64,000 nucleotides of DNA, taken from NCBI RefSeq assembly GCF_048544455.1, contig NC_133538.1:141357922-141421921 (forward strand), in the 5' to 3' direction. The stretch comes from Silene latifolia (Eukaryota; Streptophyta; Magnoliopsida; Caryophyllales; Caryophyllaceae). A model generated the notes under the pieces. The model saw only the letters and a program-made list of their open reading frames with translations. It searched no databases and was not told where the DNA came from. This document shows, in pieces, positions 24,515-36,828 of this stretch (position 1 is the first letter of the stretch; each line of letters opens with the position of its first letter). The translations under genes and the position numbers were made by a program.

Positions 24515-26353
24515 GACGATTTTGGAACCTAAACTAATGAACCAAAATGAACCAATGATTGTCTAATAAAATGAACCCGACTTGAGTACGATAGGAGATC
24601 GATTTTGGATGAGTGGGGGCCCTCATGTCAAAACTAGTGCATATTGTCTCGGTTGGTCACTACGTGGGTGGTTGAGAGTATGGGTGAACGCTATGTGGAA
24701 AGTTGTATAGTGGCATGATTGCATGAATGTGTTATTTACATTAAGTCCTTGTATGATATAGTACTTGCCATGATGCATGAAGGTGTGGAAGTTGAATGCT
24801 AGATTGTTAAGAGTAGTATGCTTAAAAATAGTTGGTATATGTTGGTATGCGAATGATGACATTGCTCTATAAATTTTGCACCGAGTGTTAAATGAATGCA
24901 TGTTAGTGTATCTGTTGTAAATGATTGGTGAGCTGTGTTGGTAGAGTAGTTATTAGTAATACGATAATGTACCAAGAATGGTAAAATAGGATGACGTATG
25001 AGATAACTTGGGTGAGTCACGGAAAGTCGGTGGACTCCCGAACCTTTTCTTTGTGTTGCAGGGATTTCACCGTTCTCTTTCGACTCGAAATTAACCATAA
25101 GCAACCACTCCACCGAGTACGATTTCACACCCGATCGAGTGAGTTCGCACTCGACCGAGTGGCCCCTGCCACTCGACCGAGTGGACTTTCTAGAAGATGG
25201 AAACATCCTGGAAAAAGGGGCACTCGACCGAGTGAACTCGCCACTCAACCGAGTGGATCTGGGATGGGATTTACACGGGTTTGATTCCCTTTTCTTCATT
25301 CCTTATCTTCTTCATATCTCAGTTTCACCTCATTCAAACAACACCAAAATCTCTCTAAAAATAATTCTGAAACTCCATTTTTGTGATTTGCTACTTGGAG
25401 TAAGTTTTCCACTTGAAACTTCCATCTCAAATCTCTCCTAATTAGCAAGGTAAGTAGACCGTTCCTCTTCTTGTTTCTCCATCTTGAATTAGATGGGTCT
25501 ACACTAATGTGTTTGAGGTTTGTCAATTAATTTCATGCTTTTACTTAATTCATATTAACAAATAGCTTTCTACATTATTATTGTTGCTAGAAATTTAATT
25601 TTTATGTCAATTCTACCACCTAAATTGAAGAACACGAAAGTGGATACATGAGCTTGTATGTGGATTTTTGGTGCTTGTTGTTGAGTCTAATTGGACAACA
25701 AAGGCTTAATTAACCTTTGTTGTTATTGATGGATCTTGTTTAGTATGTGAAAATTTCGTCTTAAAACTTGGGTTAAATTTCCAAATTTCTCCTAAATCAC
25801 CCATGAACAAAGGTAAATTGTGTCGTTAAACTATGAATTTGATTGTTATTGTTATATCATGAGGTAAACTAATGAAATTTTCATCTTAAAATGTGTCCAA
25901 CTCCTCGATAATTTGGTACTACCCAAGTCAAAATTTTGATTGTTATACTCGATACATGCCTTACTTACCCATGGTTATTTTAAATCTCAAGTTTTGATGC
26001 TTCAGGAAGCTTCGCATTTAAAAATTTTCCGTCTTAAGGACTGTAAAGTGTTGAAAGTAAGTACTATACTTACCCGGATTTTTGATTTTTACTAAGCCAA
26101 TTATTGCTTTACTCACCTCTTACCAATTTAAGTCGGATTGTGATAACATGTAACCTCTCATGCTAGAATTTTCAATCTTAAAATTTTTAAGGTTTTCAAG
26201 ATGAATGACCATCACGTTAGGAGTCTAATACGGTGTTTCGTTGATGAGATGAGTCTTGGTCGAAAAGTCGGCTATAATTAAGAGTAATACTTTTGATTAA
26301 AATTATTCTTGAAGTCATATTTTTGCCGCAATATTTCCCAATTACAGAAAACT
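24515..26353 (+). other. element B leader with possible splice donor
   Basis: No coding frame is recognised. A dyad array lies at 25106-25255, followed by a C/T-rich leader. At 25449/25450 CAAG|GTAAGT is a good donor site. The matching acceptor, TTTTGTAG, ends at 33950, directly before ATG 33952. If spliced, the intron holds the whole of element A. The left target duplication of A (AAACT) is at 26349-26353. Confidence 0.6.
25106..25255 (+). repeat. CTCGACCGAG dyad array in the element B leader
   Basis: About seven sites, mostly CTCGACCGAG flanked as CACTCGACCGAGTGG. One is CCCGATCGAG and one CTCAACCGAG. The dyad has CTCG/CGAG arms around an AC centre. Confidence 0.8.
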
Positions 26354-26384
26354 TGTAATACTACGATTTTCTATGTCTATGGGT

Positions 26385-26527
26385 ACTCTATCGAGTGGGG
26401 CTTACTCTGTCGAGTAAGTAGTTTTTGACGCAAAACAGTAGTCTGCCTGTAGGGTACTCGATCGAGTAAGTTGGGTACTCGATCGAGTAGGGGGCACTCG
26501 ATCGAGTAAGTGCCTTACTCGATCGAG
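26385..26527 (+). repeat. CTCGATCGAG palindrome array upstream of the A promoter
   Basis: Two imperfect sites (CTCTATCGAG, CTCTGTCGAG) are followed by four perfect CTCGATCGAG at 26457, 26478, 26497 and 26518 (steps 21, 19, 21). The last ends 54 bp before TATAAAAG. The same array is in the 3' LTR at 32371-32513. Confidence 0.93.
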
Positions 26528-26581
26528 TAAGTGTGTTTTACGGGTCTGTTTTGACGGGTTTTGCCAATAACGCGAGATTAA

Positions 26582-26589
26582 TATAAAAG
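26582..26589 (+). promoter_or_regulatory. TATA box of element A 5' LTR
   Basis: TATAAAAG, repeated at 32568-32575 in the 3' LTR. It is followed about 30 bp later by a C/T-rich leader, as in plant promoters. Confidence 0.7.
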
Positions 26590-27785
26590 GCTTCCGTCAT
26601 TTTCATTAATCACTTTTCACCTCTCTAAACCTTTCAAAAGAAAAAGAAGTTACGTAGTTCTCTCTCGTCGCGTTGTTGGCAAATCCTAATGGCTAGAGTC
26701 GTCGGATTGGTAAGTTCTTTACGCTGTTGAGACCGTCGTGTTATGGGTAAGATCCTTGTACCATTTTTATATTGTTTCATTGATTTTGGTTAAACCCTAA
26801 TTTGGGGATTTGGGGGTTTTTTTTATTGTATGATTAAGGTAGTATTTGTATGAATGTATGTGTAGGAGGAGGGTTCGTAGAAGAGAGGTTTTGTGACATT
26901 TGCTAGATCGTCTGATTCTGTGATTGCTGTTCCAGGTAGGGTTTCCCTACTCAGTATTAGTTACATGATGTGCGTGTTGATTGTGGTGAACTTAATGGTT
27001 GTTGATTGATTCACAGACGGTTGTGATTTCATATTATTGATTGTGTCAGACGGTTGTTGAGGTTGTATTATGATTACTGTTTATCTGTCTGTGTTCTTCG
27101 GGGTGCGTCCCTGGCTAAGTGTAGTCACTTGCGGGAGTGGCTTCACGCCCTTGATTCGCCTTTTGTAGAACCCGCCACAGAAGGGATGTTCACATTAATG
27201 AACATGGGTTTATCGCTCGAAGGAGATGAGCGGGGCTTAGGTGGTAACGGCTGCGGTCCCCCACTAGCGGCGAGGATTATCTGTTGCGATGGGTACTCTG
27301 GCAGGGCTACACACTTTAGTGTGTAGTCAGTTACGAGGTGATTGGAGATGGAGACTGGGATTGTGTGTGAGCTGTTTGTATGATTGTTTCAGTGTGGCTT
27401 TGATTATGTAATTAGTACTGACCCCGTTTAAATGTTTTAAAAACTGTGGTGATCAATTCGGGGGTGGTGAGCAGTTATTGAGCAGGTATGATATGACGCG
27501 TATGTGACAGTTGGGATGATTCATCACGTGGCAGTTAGAAGTCTTCCGTTTCGTAAGACGATGTTTTATAGTTTTGACAGTTTTATCAGTAGACCGTCTG
27601 AGAACCTTGTATTTCAGTTTAACAGTTTTGGTTTTGATCATGTAATCACTTTAAACTATATTGTTATTTAAATTGTGTTTCTTCATTGTCATTTGATTAT
27701 CATTGCATCGGGTAACCGAGATGGTGACGTTCTTATACCTTAAGTGGTCCTGGTAAGGCACTTGGAGTATGGGGGTGTCACAAAG

Positions 27786-27797
27786 TTGTATCAGAGC
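27786..27797 (+). other. primer-binding site (initiator tRNA-Met type), element A
   Basis: TTGTATCAGAGC follows the LTR end after 3 bp. One base differs from TGGTATCAGAGC. Confidence 0.8.
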
Positions 27798-28882
27798 GAC
27801 GATCCTGAAACCTGTAACTAATGAACCTAATGAACATAGGGAGTCAAATTAAAATGAACCCGGGTAGAAGTTGTAGTAGCTAATGCAACGGCTTGGGAGA
27901 CATCCTAAAGTCGCGAACTCGCCCTACAATTTTGAACCGGTCACCATGGGATATGAGTCGGGATCGCTATGTGTTTATTTTGTGAATTGTGTACCAATAT
28001 AGTGATGTGTGGCATGAATGGGTGCGATTTTGTATGTTGTTGGTTGAAAGCATGTTGAATGATAGTTGGTTTACAATGTTGGTTGGAGTAGTTGGAAAAG
28101 TATGTGAGAATGATGAATGAGGTGGTGGAAAAAGGAAGTAGTTCATATGCGATAATATGTGATGAATAATGATGTTGCAGGATGAATGATTTATAATGTG
28201 TCAATACTAGTAACACGTGATTAGGGGATTTGATATGATTTTACATAATTTTGTTTGCGTAAAGTTATGTAATAAGTTCATATAATTGTCTACTGTGGTA
28301 TCATATGCACTTGTTATATGGAGAATGTGATTGAACTTGGTGAATTGATTGGAAAAGATGAAGTAGCAATTGCATGACAATATGAATTTCGTGATTATGA
28401 ATATACATTTAGGTGACAAAGTGGATTTTTAATATATAGTAACATGGAAATAGGATTTGTAATGTATAAGTATGTTTTATTTTACGAAAAGTTATAAAGT
28501 TAAAGTATATGGTAGTACATGATTGATAAGTTGAATGTTATATGAGCATGATAGATGTCAATGACTGGCTTTTGGTAGGTAGTAGCATGTGTTTGGGGAT
28601 AGTGGTTTTACAAGTATGGAGTCGCTTTTTTTCACCTTGTTGATGTTTAAGTTGTTTGAAAGAAAAAAAAAAATTATATAGTTATGTCGTCTGATTACAA
28701 CAAAGTTGTCTTTAAACTGTTATACTTGAGATGCATAAATGATTTTAATGTGATTCTAATTGGAGGTGATAGCTTGTTCTTTTACGATACTAACGATAGG
28801 TCACACGCCCAAAACGACCAAGAAACGAGTGAGTTATGACCGTTTTACGAAAACTGGACAGTGCTGAGAAATGCGTAGGATA

Positions 28883-29027
28883 CTCGATCGAGTGCACCTC
28901 TTGGTACTCGATTGAGTAACCCTTACTCGATCGAGTAGCCCTGGTAATTTGTTATACGTGTCTCTGACCTTCACCTACTCGATCGAGTAGGCTATTCACT
29001 CGATCGAGTGGCATGTACTCTATCTAG
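28883..29027 (+). repeat. CTCGATCGAG array inside element A
   Basis: Sites start at 28883, 28907, 28926, 28978, 28999 and 29018. The steps are 24, 19, 52, 21 and 19 bp. Two sites are imperfect (CTCGATTGAG, CTCTATCTAG). Confidence 0.85.
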
Positions 29028-31798
29028 TGACCCTTGTTTTGGGTCATATGCTTATCTTTTGAATTCATTGCATATTATGTTTAATTCAAAGGTGTTATTT
29101 TGCTTTTTAATGCATTGTTTTACATGTATGTTGGTCTTGATACGTAAGTTACCCAATTTTATGGTGTAGTGAGTGGCACCTGTGGTGAGTATGAGTTTTG
29201 TGGGAGGACATGAGTTATATATGTTGTGATAGATGGTGGGGAAAAAAAAAGGAAGATCGGTAAAGCTTATTAAGGCATGGAGCATGTTTTGTTAGAAGAG
29301 ATGAGTGATATAATTTTGTGTTGAGTAATGTAAAAGTAAGTAAATATGGGCAAGGGATGATGTGAGTCTAAGGAACGTGAGAATGAATAGATTGAAAGGA
29401 AGAATGTGGATAGTAGCAACTTGAAATGTGTAAAGAATTATGGAGGGAGATGGTTAGGAATTGTGTTGGTTAAGAATATATATATAATGAAAGGTCGTTT
29501 TAGCGGGATTGAGAAGAGTTGTATATAGTGAACATAGTGGAGACATGTCGCGACGTGGTTTGCAGATAGTGAGTGAGTTTGGGAATTTGTGTTATCAAAA
29601 GGTGAAACTAATGTGTGATTCCCTTGGGCAATTAACGGTATAAAATGAATTTTGATTTCTAGAGATGTAAAAAGGGAGATGAAATTGTTTGAACAAGTAA
29701 ACGTTGATTCTATGGATGGATTAGTGGCAAGGGTGAGTGATAGCATAATAAGAGAATATCCATGGTAAGAAAGAGTGAGATAATATCGATAAGAAATAAT
29801 GGGATTTGAGTTTTGGAGCAATGAGAAGGTAACCGGAGCACTAAAGAGTTAGGTAGAAGTAATAAGGAGTTGAATGGTTAATTGATTTTGTCGAGTGTAA
29901 AAGAAAAGAATGAGGGGAGTAAAACTAGGAAAATGCTTACCGGAGTTATGTGACATAAAAGTAGGGAATCGTCGAGATGTATGATACTATCATGAGGATT
30001 TGAGTTAACAATTATATAGGAGTCCCAGGACGATATGATAATCATGAGTTTCGAGGAATTAAGTAAAGTAAAAGTTGGGTAAAGATTTTGCACGATATGA
30101 GTTCTTGGTGGTGAGTGGGGTGACGATACAATTAAGGATGGAATCGGAAATAGAGTTGAGATGAATTTTGTTGATGTATTTCATGTTCGTTATTTGGGAT
30201 GATAACCAAAGATAGGAAAGAAACTGTGATGTTTAGAGATGAGTGTAAGAAGTTTTATGTACAAACGGTGGTGTTGTCACTAGTGGTTAAGGGAGATGAT
30301 AAATAGAAAAGATGGCAATTCTAAAGAGGTTGATTTTATAGAGACCGAATTGATATGTATGATTGTGAGGAAGTATAAGACGTAGTCTTAAGAGGCGGTT
30401 TCTGGTAATGAGTGTTAGCTGTATGGTTATATATGGCAGAAGGTGCTGGTTATGCGAATGAGAGAATGTATTATGAGGAGCATACGAGTTAAGCTCGGGT
30501 GAGAGGTAATCTTTGTCAGGTGGTAACTTACGTGATCATGATTGACTAGTTGGATGTGATTACGGGTCTATGATGTGTATGAATATTTGTGCGAGGTTTT
30601 GACCTCACAAGAAGTGGTATTGTGTGATAATTATAAAGTTGTTATCTGAATTTTCTATATGTTGAGTACGGTAACCTAATTGAATGATATTAAAAAAATG
30701 GTAATAATTTGATTGATCTGGAATGGTTAGTTATAATTGTATGTGTATTTATAATACATGTGTATTCCGTGAAATGGTAGGGATGATGGTCATGAGGTGC
30801 TTATCCGTTTATTCATATAATATGTTGCGTTGTGATTTAGTAAAGTGGATTTGAGTAAGTTTTCTTGTCCAATAAGTTATATCTGTGTTAGTGTTTATGG
30901 GATTTTGTATGTTGCGATGTCTATCGGTATGGTTGTGGTGCCTCGGGTGGTGATCCGGGCACGGTACTTAGTGTTGTGATGCGGACATTTTCGCACTGCG
31001 GTGTGGCTGTTGGTGGCGGTGTTGCGATGCCGTCACCGGTTGTGGTGGAGTTGGCGGGATGATTACGATTCGAGTTTCGAAAGTACATACCAGTTATACA
31101 TAAATTGTTGCTTTGTTTGATGTTGCTTCCTGTGAGTTTCAGTTTGTACAGATAGACAGTTGTTTTGTTTATTGATGTTTCTTACCAGTTAAGTTTGGGA
31201 ATGAGGGTAGAGTATGATATGAAAGAGAGTTGTATATGTTTTCGTTGTTGTCATGGTATAATGATATTCTGTTGATGGGACACAGTTGTCAGAAGTTGTT
31301 ACAGTACATTTAATCTTGTTGTAGATGAGGCATCAGTGCACATAGTCACGGCAAGTGATTCGTAGAACATGTGTGGTAATGATCTGAAAGCTGCAGGTGG
31401 TTCATAATCTTTCGGTTAGACAGTGAGTGTAGGGTGTTGGGAATTAGTGTCATGTTAAGTTATGTATGAGTTTTGCGGTAATGAAAGAAAATAACTTGAG
31501 GATCTAGTGTGAGTGTATGTAATAATTGTCGATCGTAAGTTATGAGTATGGAGATAGGAGCAGATATAGAGGATTATGTCGTTTTGGCAGTAATAGGGGA
31601 ACAATTGAAGTTTCGGTTAAACTAAAGATTTTGAGGTAAAGGTTAGGTGGTGTGACGAGTGAATTAAAGTATGAGAATTGTTTAAGTAAGAGAGCCTTAG
31701 ATATATATATGTCGAGTGTTAAGATTATAGGTGGTTATCTTTGACATGCGGTGGCGATGGGGATGATGAGAAGATATAGCTAGAATTTAGTATTAGTG

Positions 31799-32321
31799 AG
31801 TTACGAGGACGTAACTTTTATCTTAAGAGGAGTAAGATGCGATAAAAGAGATTTTTATGGTTATGCATATGGTAGTATAATTGGAAGTAGAGTGCGAGAA
31901 TATTTCGATAGTGTTGACAGTTGGATGATGATGATTATGAGTTCGATAGTTTTCGCAGTTGGATGATGATGTTTATTAGTGTGAGTAAACTTCGAGGACG
32001 AAGTTCCTTTTAAGATTGGTAGAATGTAACATTCCATTTGATGTTATGAGTATCTTGATATTGGATTTTCTAGTGGATGATATGTTACGGAGCTAGCAAC
32101 GTTTGTGTTGGTAGTGTATGGAGTTAGTGTCAAGAGAGATATAATGTAGTTGATACGATATTGTGAGACGTTGTGGAGGTAGGCGTAGTTGGTGGAGTTG
32201 GTGTTAAGAGTTCATGTTTTATAGGTTGGGGTTTCGTTTTGAGTTCTTAGTTGCGTTGTTGTGTCTTGGTCGAGTTTGTATGTTTGTGTTGAGTATGGGT
32301 TGAACTTTGGGGACGAAGTTC
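31799..32321 (+). other. three GGA-loop hairpins before the element A 3' LTR
   Basis: AGTTACG-AGGA-CGTAACT at 31799-31816, AACTTCG-AGGA-CGAAGTT at 31988-32005, and GAACTT...AAGTTC at 32302-32321. The last two are followed by TTTTAAG and a purine-rich stretch. The last leads into the real purine tract, the middle one into AGAATGTAACATTCC. Confidence 0.8.
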
Positions 32322-32339
32322 TTTTTAAGGAGGGAAGAC

Positions 32340-33767
32340 TGTAATACTACGGTTTTCTATGTCTATGGGTACTCTATCGAGTGGGGCTTACTCTGTCGAG
32401 TAAGTAGTTTTTGACGCAAAACAGTAGTCTGCCTGTAGGGTACTCGATCGAGTAAGTTGGGTACTCGATCGAGTAGGGGGCACTCGATCGAGTAAGTGCC
32501 TTACTCGATCGAGTAAGTGTGTTTTACGGGTCTGTTTTGACGGGTTTTGCTAATAACGCGAGATTAATATAAAAGGCTTCCGTTATTTTCTTTAATCACT
32601 TTTCACCTCTCTAAACCTTTCAAAAGAAAAAAAAGTTACGTAGTTCTCTCTCGTCGTGTTGTTGGCAAATCCTAATGGCTAGAGTCGTCGGATCGTTAAG
32701 TTCTTTACGCCGTTGAGACCGTCGTGTTATGGGTAAGATCCTTGTACCATTTTTATATTGTTTCATTTATTTTGGTTAAACCCTAATTTGGGGATTTGGG
32801 GGTTTTTATGATTGTATGATTAAGGTAGTATTTGTATGAATGTATGTGTAGGAGGAGGGTCCGTAGAAGAGAGGTTTTGTGACAGCTGCTAGATCGTCTG
32901 ATTCTGTGATTACTGTTCCAGGTAGGGTTTCCCTACTCATTATTAGTTACATGATGTGCGTGGTGATTGTGCTGTACTTAATGGTTCTTGATTGACTCAG
33001 ACGGTTGTGATTCATATTATTGATTGTGTCAGACGATTGTTGAGGTTGTATTGTGATTACTGTTTATCTGTCTGTGTTCTTCGGGGTGCGTCCCTGGCTG
33101 AGTGAAGTCACTTGCGAGAGTGGCTTCACGCCCTTGATTCGCCTTCTGTGGAACCCGCCACAGAAGGGATGTGCACATTAATGAACATGGGTTTATCGCT
33201 CGATGGAGATGAGCGGGGCTTAGGTGGGAACGGCTGCGGTCCCCCACTGGCGGCGAGGAGTATCTGTTGCGATGGGTACTCTGGCGGGGCTACACACTTT
33301 AGTGTGTAGTCGATTCTGAAAGTGATTGGAGATAGAGACGGGATTGTGTGTGAGCTGTTTGTATGATTGTTTCAAAGTGTGGCTTTGATTGTGTAATTAG
33401 ATCGACCCCGTTTAAATGTTTTAAAAGCGTGGTGATCCATTCGGGGTGGTGAGCGATTATTATTGAGCAGGTATGATATGACGCGTATGGGATAGCTGGG
33501 ATGAGTCATCACGTGGCAGTTAGAAGTCTTCCGTTGTGTCATACGATGTTTTATAGTTTTGACAGTTTTATCAGTAGACCGTCTGAGAACCTTGTATTTC
33601 AGTTTAACACTTTTGGTTTTGATCATGTAATCACTTTAAACTATATTGTTATTTAAATTGTGTTTCTTCATTGTCATTTGATTATCATTGCATCGGGTAA
33701 CCGAGATGGTGACGTTCTTATACCTTAAGTGGTCCTAGTAAGACACTTGGAGTATGGGGGTGTCACA
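32340..33767 (+). repeat. element A 3' LTR, 1428 bp
   Basis: Near-identical to 26354-27782. Followed by the right AAACT duplication at 33768-33772. Confidence 0.93.
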
Positions 33768-33951
33768 AAACTAGTAGTATGAGAAAATGTTAGTATAGAA
33801 TTTAGCATAAGGGAATTATGTTAAAACTTCTTTTAAAATGGTTAATTATTAAATTGAAGGGTTGCAGAAATTCCCATTCACCTCAAGAGAAAATTAGTTC
33901 CAAGTTCTTATCTTTCCACTCTACATCGTGTTGTGTGATTTATTTTGTAGC

Positions 33952-35631
33952 ATGTCAAGGAACACGAGGAGCACCTGTGGAAGAAACAACCGTCAACCCC
34001 AACCCGAACCGGCGGCACCACCCGCCATTACCCATCCAGGATACCCATGGCTAGAATTTGAGAGTGAACCCCATAAAATTCCTTCTTGGCCCTCGCCGAA
34101 AGACATATGAACGCCACTAGGTGTGTGTCATAGAATGCCTTAGAATCCTTGGGGATTGAGGTGCAAATGCATGATATATTTAGCGTACTTGGAATGGAAG
34201 GGTTGTATTACTTAACGGAAATAAGCTATCGCAACCTTACCTTAGAATTTTTGAGCTCCTTCCTCTACAATCCAAAAGACCACACCGTGAGCTTCCGACT
34301 CAAGAACATCCCCCTTCCACCTATCTAGTGATGTCTTTGCGGAACGGCTAGGTGTAGAAAAAAGGATCACCCTTACTTTTGAAAAGGTGAGGAAGGAAAT
34401 GAAAGCCACAAAATACATCAACCTTTACACGGGTAACCGAAATACCGACATTAGTGCCATGAAAATAAACGATGTGGAACACCCCGTTTTGAAAATTTTC
34501 CTTCGCCTAATGACCAACCTCCATTACAGAAGAAGGGACCCTAGCAAACTCAACTCCTCGGAGGTACTACTTATTAGCTCCTACCTCAATCCATATTATG
34601 AGAGGTGTTTTTACTTTAGCCCCGTGACCATGGTGTGCTTAGCATTTCAAAGAATGACCAAGTCTGACAAGTGCTCCTTTGATTATGGCGCCCTAGTGAC
34701 TAGACCAGCCGAGAATTTCTTTGGTTATGAACTGGGGGCAATTGATAAACTCATGAGTTCGGAGGTTCCCTACTTCGACCTTGCCTACATGAGGGCCATG
34801 TTTTGGGTTGTGGACAGGAAAGACAAACAGGGATACTCGTGGAGGGTGAACACGGACCTATACATTAAGCTACCCGCAAACGGGAGGTTTCCCGAGACTT
34901 CCAACTTGCCTGAACTGGCCCTACCTCGCCCATCCTACCTCATTCCCGAAAATCTTACTTACACTCTAGATGGTGAAGCGGTACAAGGGGAACCAATCCT
35001 GCAACTCCTTTTTGACCCTTCTAGGACTTTTCCACATGCCCCATCGTCCTCCTATGTCCCTATGCCCTCGCCGCCCTTTGATCGCCCTAGACGCTACACT
35101 TACGCCCCGTCCTCTTCTTTCATGAGCGAACCTTCGCCACACCATGACCCTCCCCGACACTCCATGCATGTACTATCTCTCACCAGAGAGTATAACCAAC
35201 AACCGCCAAGCTATGGTCATCAATATCCCACGACATACCTAGTTGAGAGAGTGAACAACTCCTTGGTCCTAAGAGATGTGCATGAGTTCACCAATAACCA
35301 AGGGGTAAGGCCGACCGAACGCCCTAGCTTTTGGTCCGGGTATGGGGACACTCCCGGAGTATTCAAGGCCAATGGTATCCAACCCTCGGATTTGGTTCAT
35401 AGAGTTCCTCACGGCGACGGACACTTGCTTGGTCCTTGGGCGGGACCACACTATACCACCGGGAGTTTCTTCAATAATACGCATCAAGGTGGAGGCTACC
35501 AAGATAATGTGGGTGGTGATTACCAAGGTTATGTGGATAGTTCGTACCAAAAGGAGGTGGGAGGTGTCTCTCACGAGGCTGGGGGCAATGTTTTCTATGA
35601 AAGCGGGAGTGGAGGAGGAGCATCAAGTTAG
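33952..35631 (+). pseudogene. ORF-1-like gene of element B, frameshifted
   Basis: ATG 33952 follows a putative splice acceptor. A basic, proline-rich start runs to TGA 34108-34110. A middle segment in another frame contains LTLEFLSS (about 34236-34260), shared with the Athila ORF-1 gene. A long frame then runs from about 34387 to TAG 35631 (414 residues) with no further stop. Its last 200 residues are rich in Pro, Ser, Tyr and Gly. The family is the Athila ORF-1 type of unknown role. Finding it in a Met-primed element is unexpected. A host-derived origin of the long C-terminal part cannot be excluded. Confidence 0.65.
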
Positions 35632-36060
35632 GCACCGGGACTTATGGAGTATCATGGCTGCTACGTCAACGCAATAGTAGAAGACGCGTTGATGGACACC
35701 TCGGGCGATACAAGGAGCGAAGAACTTAGCTCGCGAAGGGAGGAGTCACCGGTAAACAACCAAGGAGCTCTGGTTCGGTGGGTTAAGAGGCTTGACAAGA
35801 GGAGGAAGTCCTCTTCTTAGTCCTGTTTACTTATGTAGAAACTTGTTTGACCTTGTGTCGATCGAGTCTCGAACAACTTGCTTTCCTCGTTTTTTAACCT
35901 CAGCCATAAGGCCGAAACCTAGTAGATGATGTGTGGTAGGATGGTGCTATGGCCACCATTGAGACCCTTTTTCAAGTATAATCAACCATATGTAAGCTTA
36001 AAAACCAGGAATGACCGGATTTTGGACTATCAGGTGATACTCGGCCTAGTCCCGTTTTCA

Positions 36061-36227
36061 CTCGACCGAGTGGCGGTCCACTCGACCGAGTGCCCCTTTT
36101 CACTCGATCGAGTGAGCCGAAAGAGACCCTGGGAACTTTATGTAAAAACCCGCACTCAACAAAGTGACACTCTCACTCGACCGAGTGACATCCCCCACTT
36201 GACCGAGTAAGTCCCCACTCGACCGAG
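36061..36227 (+). repeat. CTCGACCGAG dyad array near the element B 3' end
   Basis: Sites start at 36061, 36081, 36103, then 36176, 36198 and 36218, so steps within groups are 20-22 bp. One site reads CTCGATCGAG and one CTTGACCGAG; the rest are CTCGACCGAG. Confidence 0.88.
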
Positions 36228-36828
36228 TGGACTGTTTTGTTCTTGTTTTGATGGTTTTGAACCTACATGGATTGAGTACTTTCGTTTTATGACCCTACCG
36301 ACCTTCCGATAGTTGTATGAACGTAGAAATCATTAACGAATAAACTGGAATGAATTGTTTATATTGTTATGTGCCGCTTAGTACGTCGTAACATGAAATA
36401 TGTTTAGTCGATGGATGAGACCTAACATGCTTAGTAAGGATAATAATGATGTGGTAATTGGTAAGCATAAGTGATAATTATATGAGGGTTATACGTGATC
36501 GAGTCTTGCAGCGACTAGAGTGGGATGATATGATACGAGGATAGATAAGAATACATGCGTGATCACGTGGTTTATGCACCACATGAGTTAGTCGAGAATA
36601 AGGAATATGGAAGAAAGTGAATCACTGTAGACGAGGTACCCAACCGTGTTACGATTGTTATGTACAGAGTCAGAAATTCTACATGTATACCTAGAGTCAC
36701 AAACTATGCACGATACGACTGAACCTTAGCTATAAGAGTAGGAATGAATGTTGATCTTGACTTGTACTCGAACCCATGAGCCTAGATTGAGTGAATAAGA
36801 GGATCCTTCTAGCGAGAGATCGAGTGGC

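Larger units (their letters stand above)
26354..27782 (+). repeat. element A 5' LTR, 1429 bp
   Basis: Starts TGTAATACTACG and ends GGGGTGTCACA. Near-identical to the 3' LTR with few substitutions, so the insertion looks fairly young. It holds a palindrome array and TATAAAAG. Confidence 0.93.
27798..32339 (+). other. element A internal region, no recognised gene
   Basis: 4.5 kb in which I recognise no gag, protease or polymerase. The plus strand is visibly poor in C and rich in G and T, which lets short minus-strand frames stay open by chance. It holds a palindrome array (28883-29027) and three hairpins before the 3' LTR. The purine tract adjoins 32340. Confidence 0.75.
26354..33767 (+). mobile_element. 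element A: complete non-autonomous LTR retrotransposon
   Basis: 7414 bp with LTRs at 26354-27782 and 32340-33767 and AAACT target duplications at 26349-26353 and 33768-33772. A Met-type primer site follows the 5' LTR, and the purine tract AAGGAGGGAAGAC precedes the 3' LTR. The 4.5-kb internal region has no gag or pol that I can recognise, so it resembles a large non-coding retrotransposon derivative mobilised by another element. LTR ends and the 3' hairpin modules tie it to B and C. Confidence 0.93.

Noticed and set aside
26385..26527. CRISPR-like array of palindromic repeats
   Set aside because: Repeats are 10 bp, spacers about 11 bp and partly conserved, and the setting is a plant LTR with no cas genes.
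27941..30093. Series of minus-strand frames of 70-127 codons in element A
   Set aside because: They follow from the C-poor plus strand, which lowers stop frequency on the other strand. They share no motif and have low-complexity Ile/Ser/His/Thr composition.
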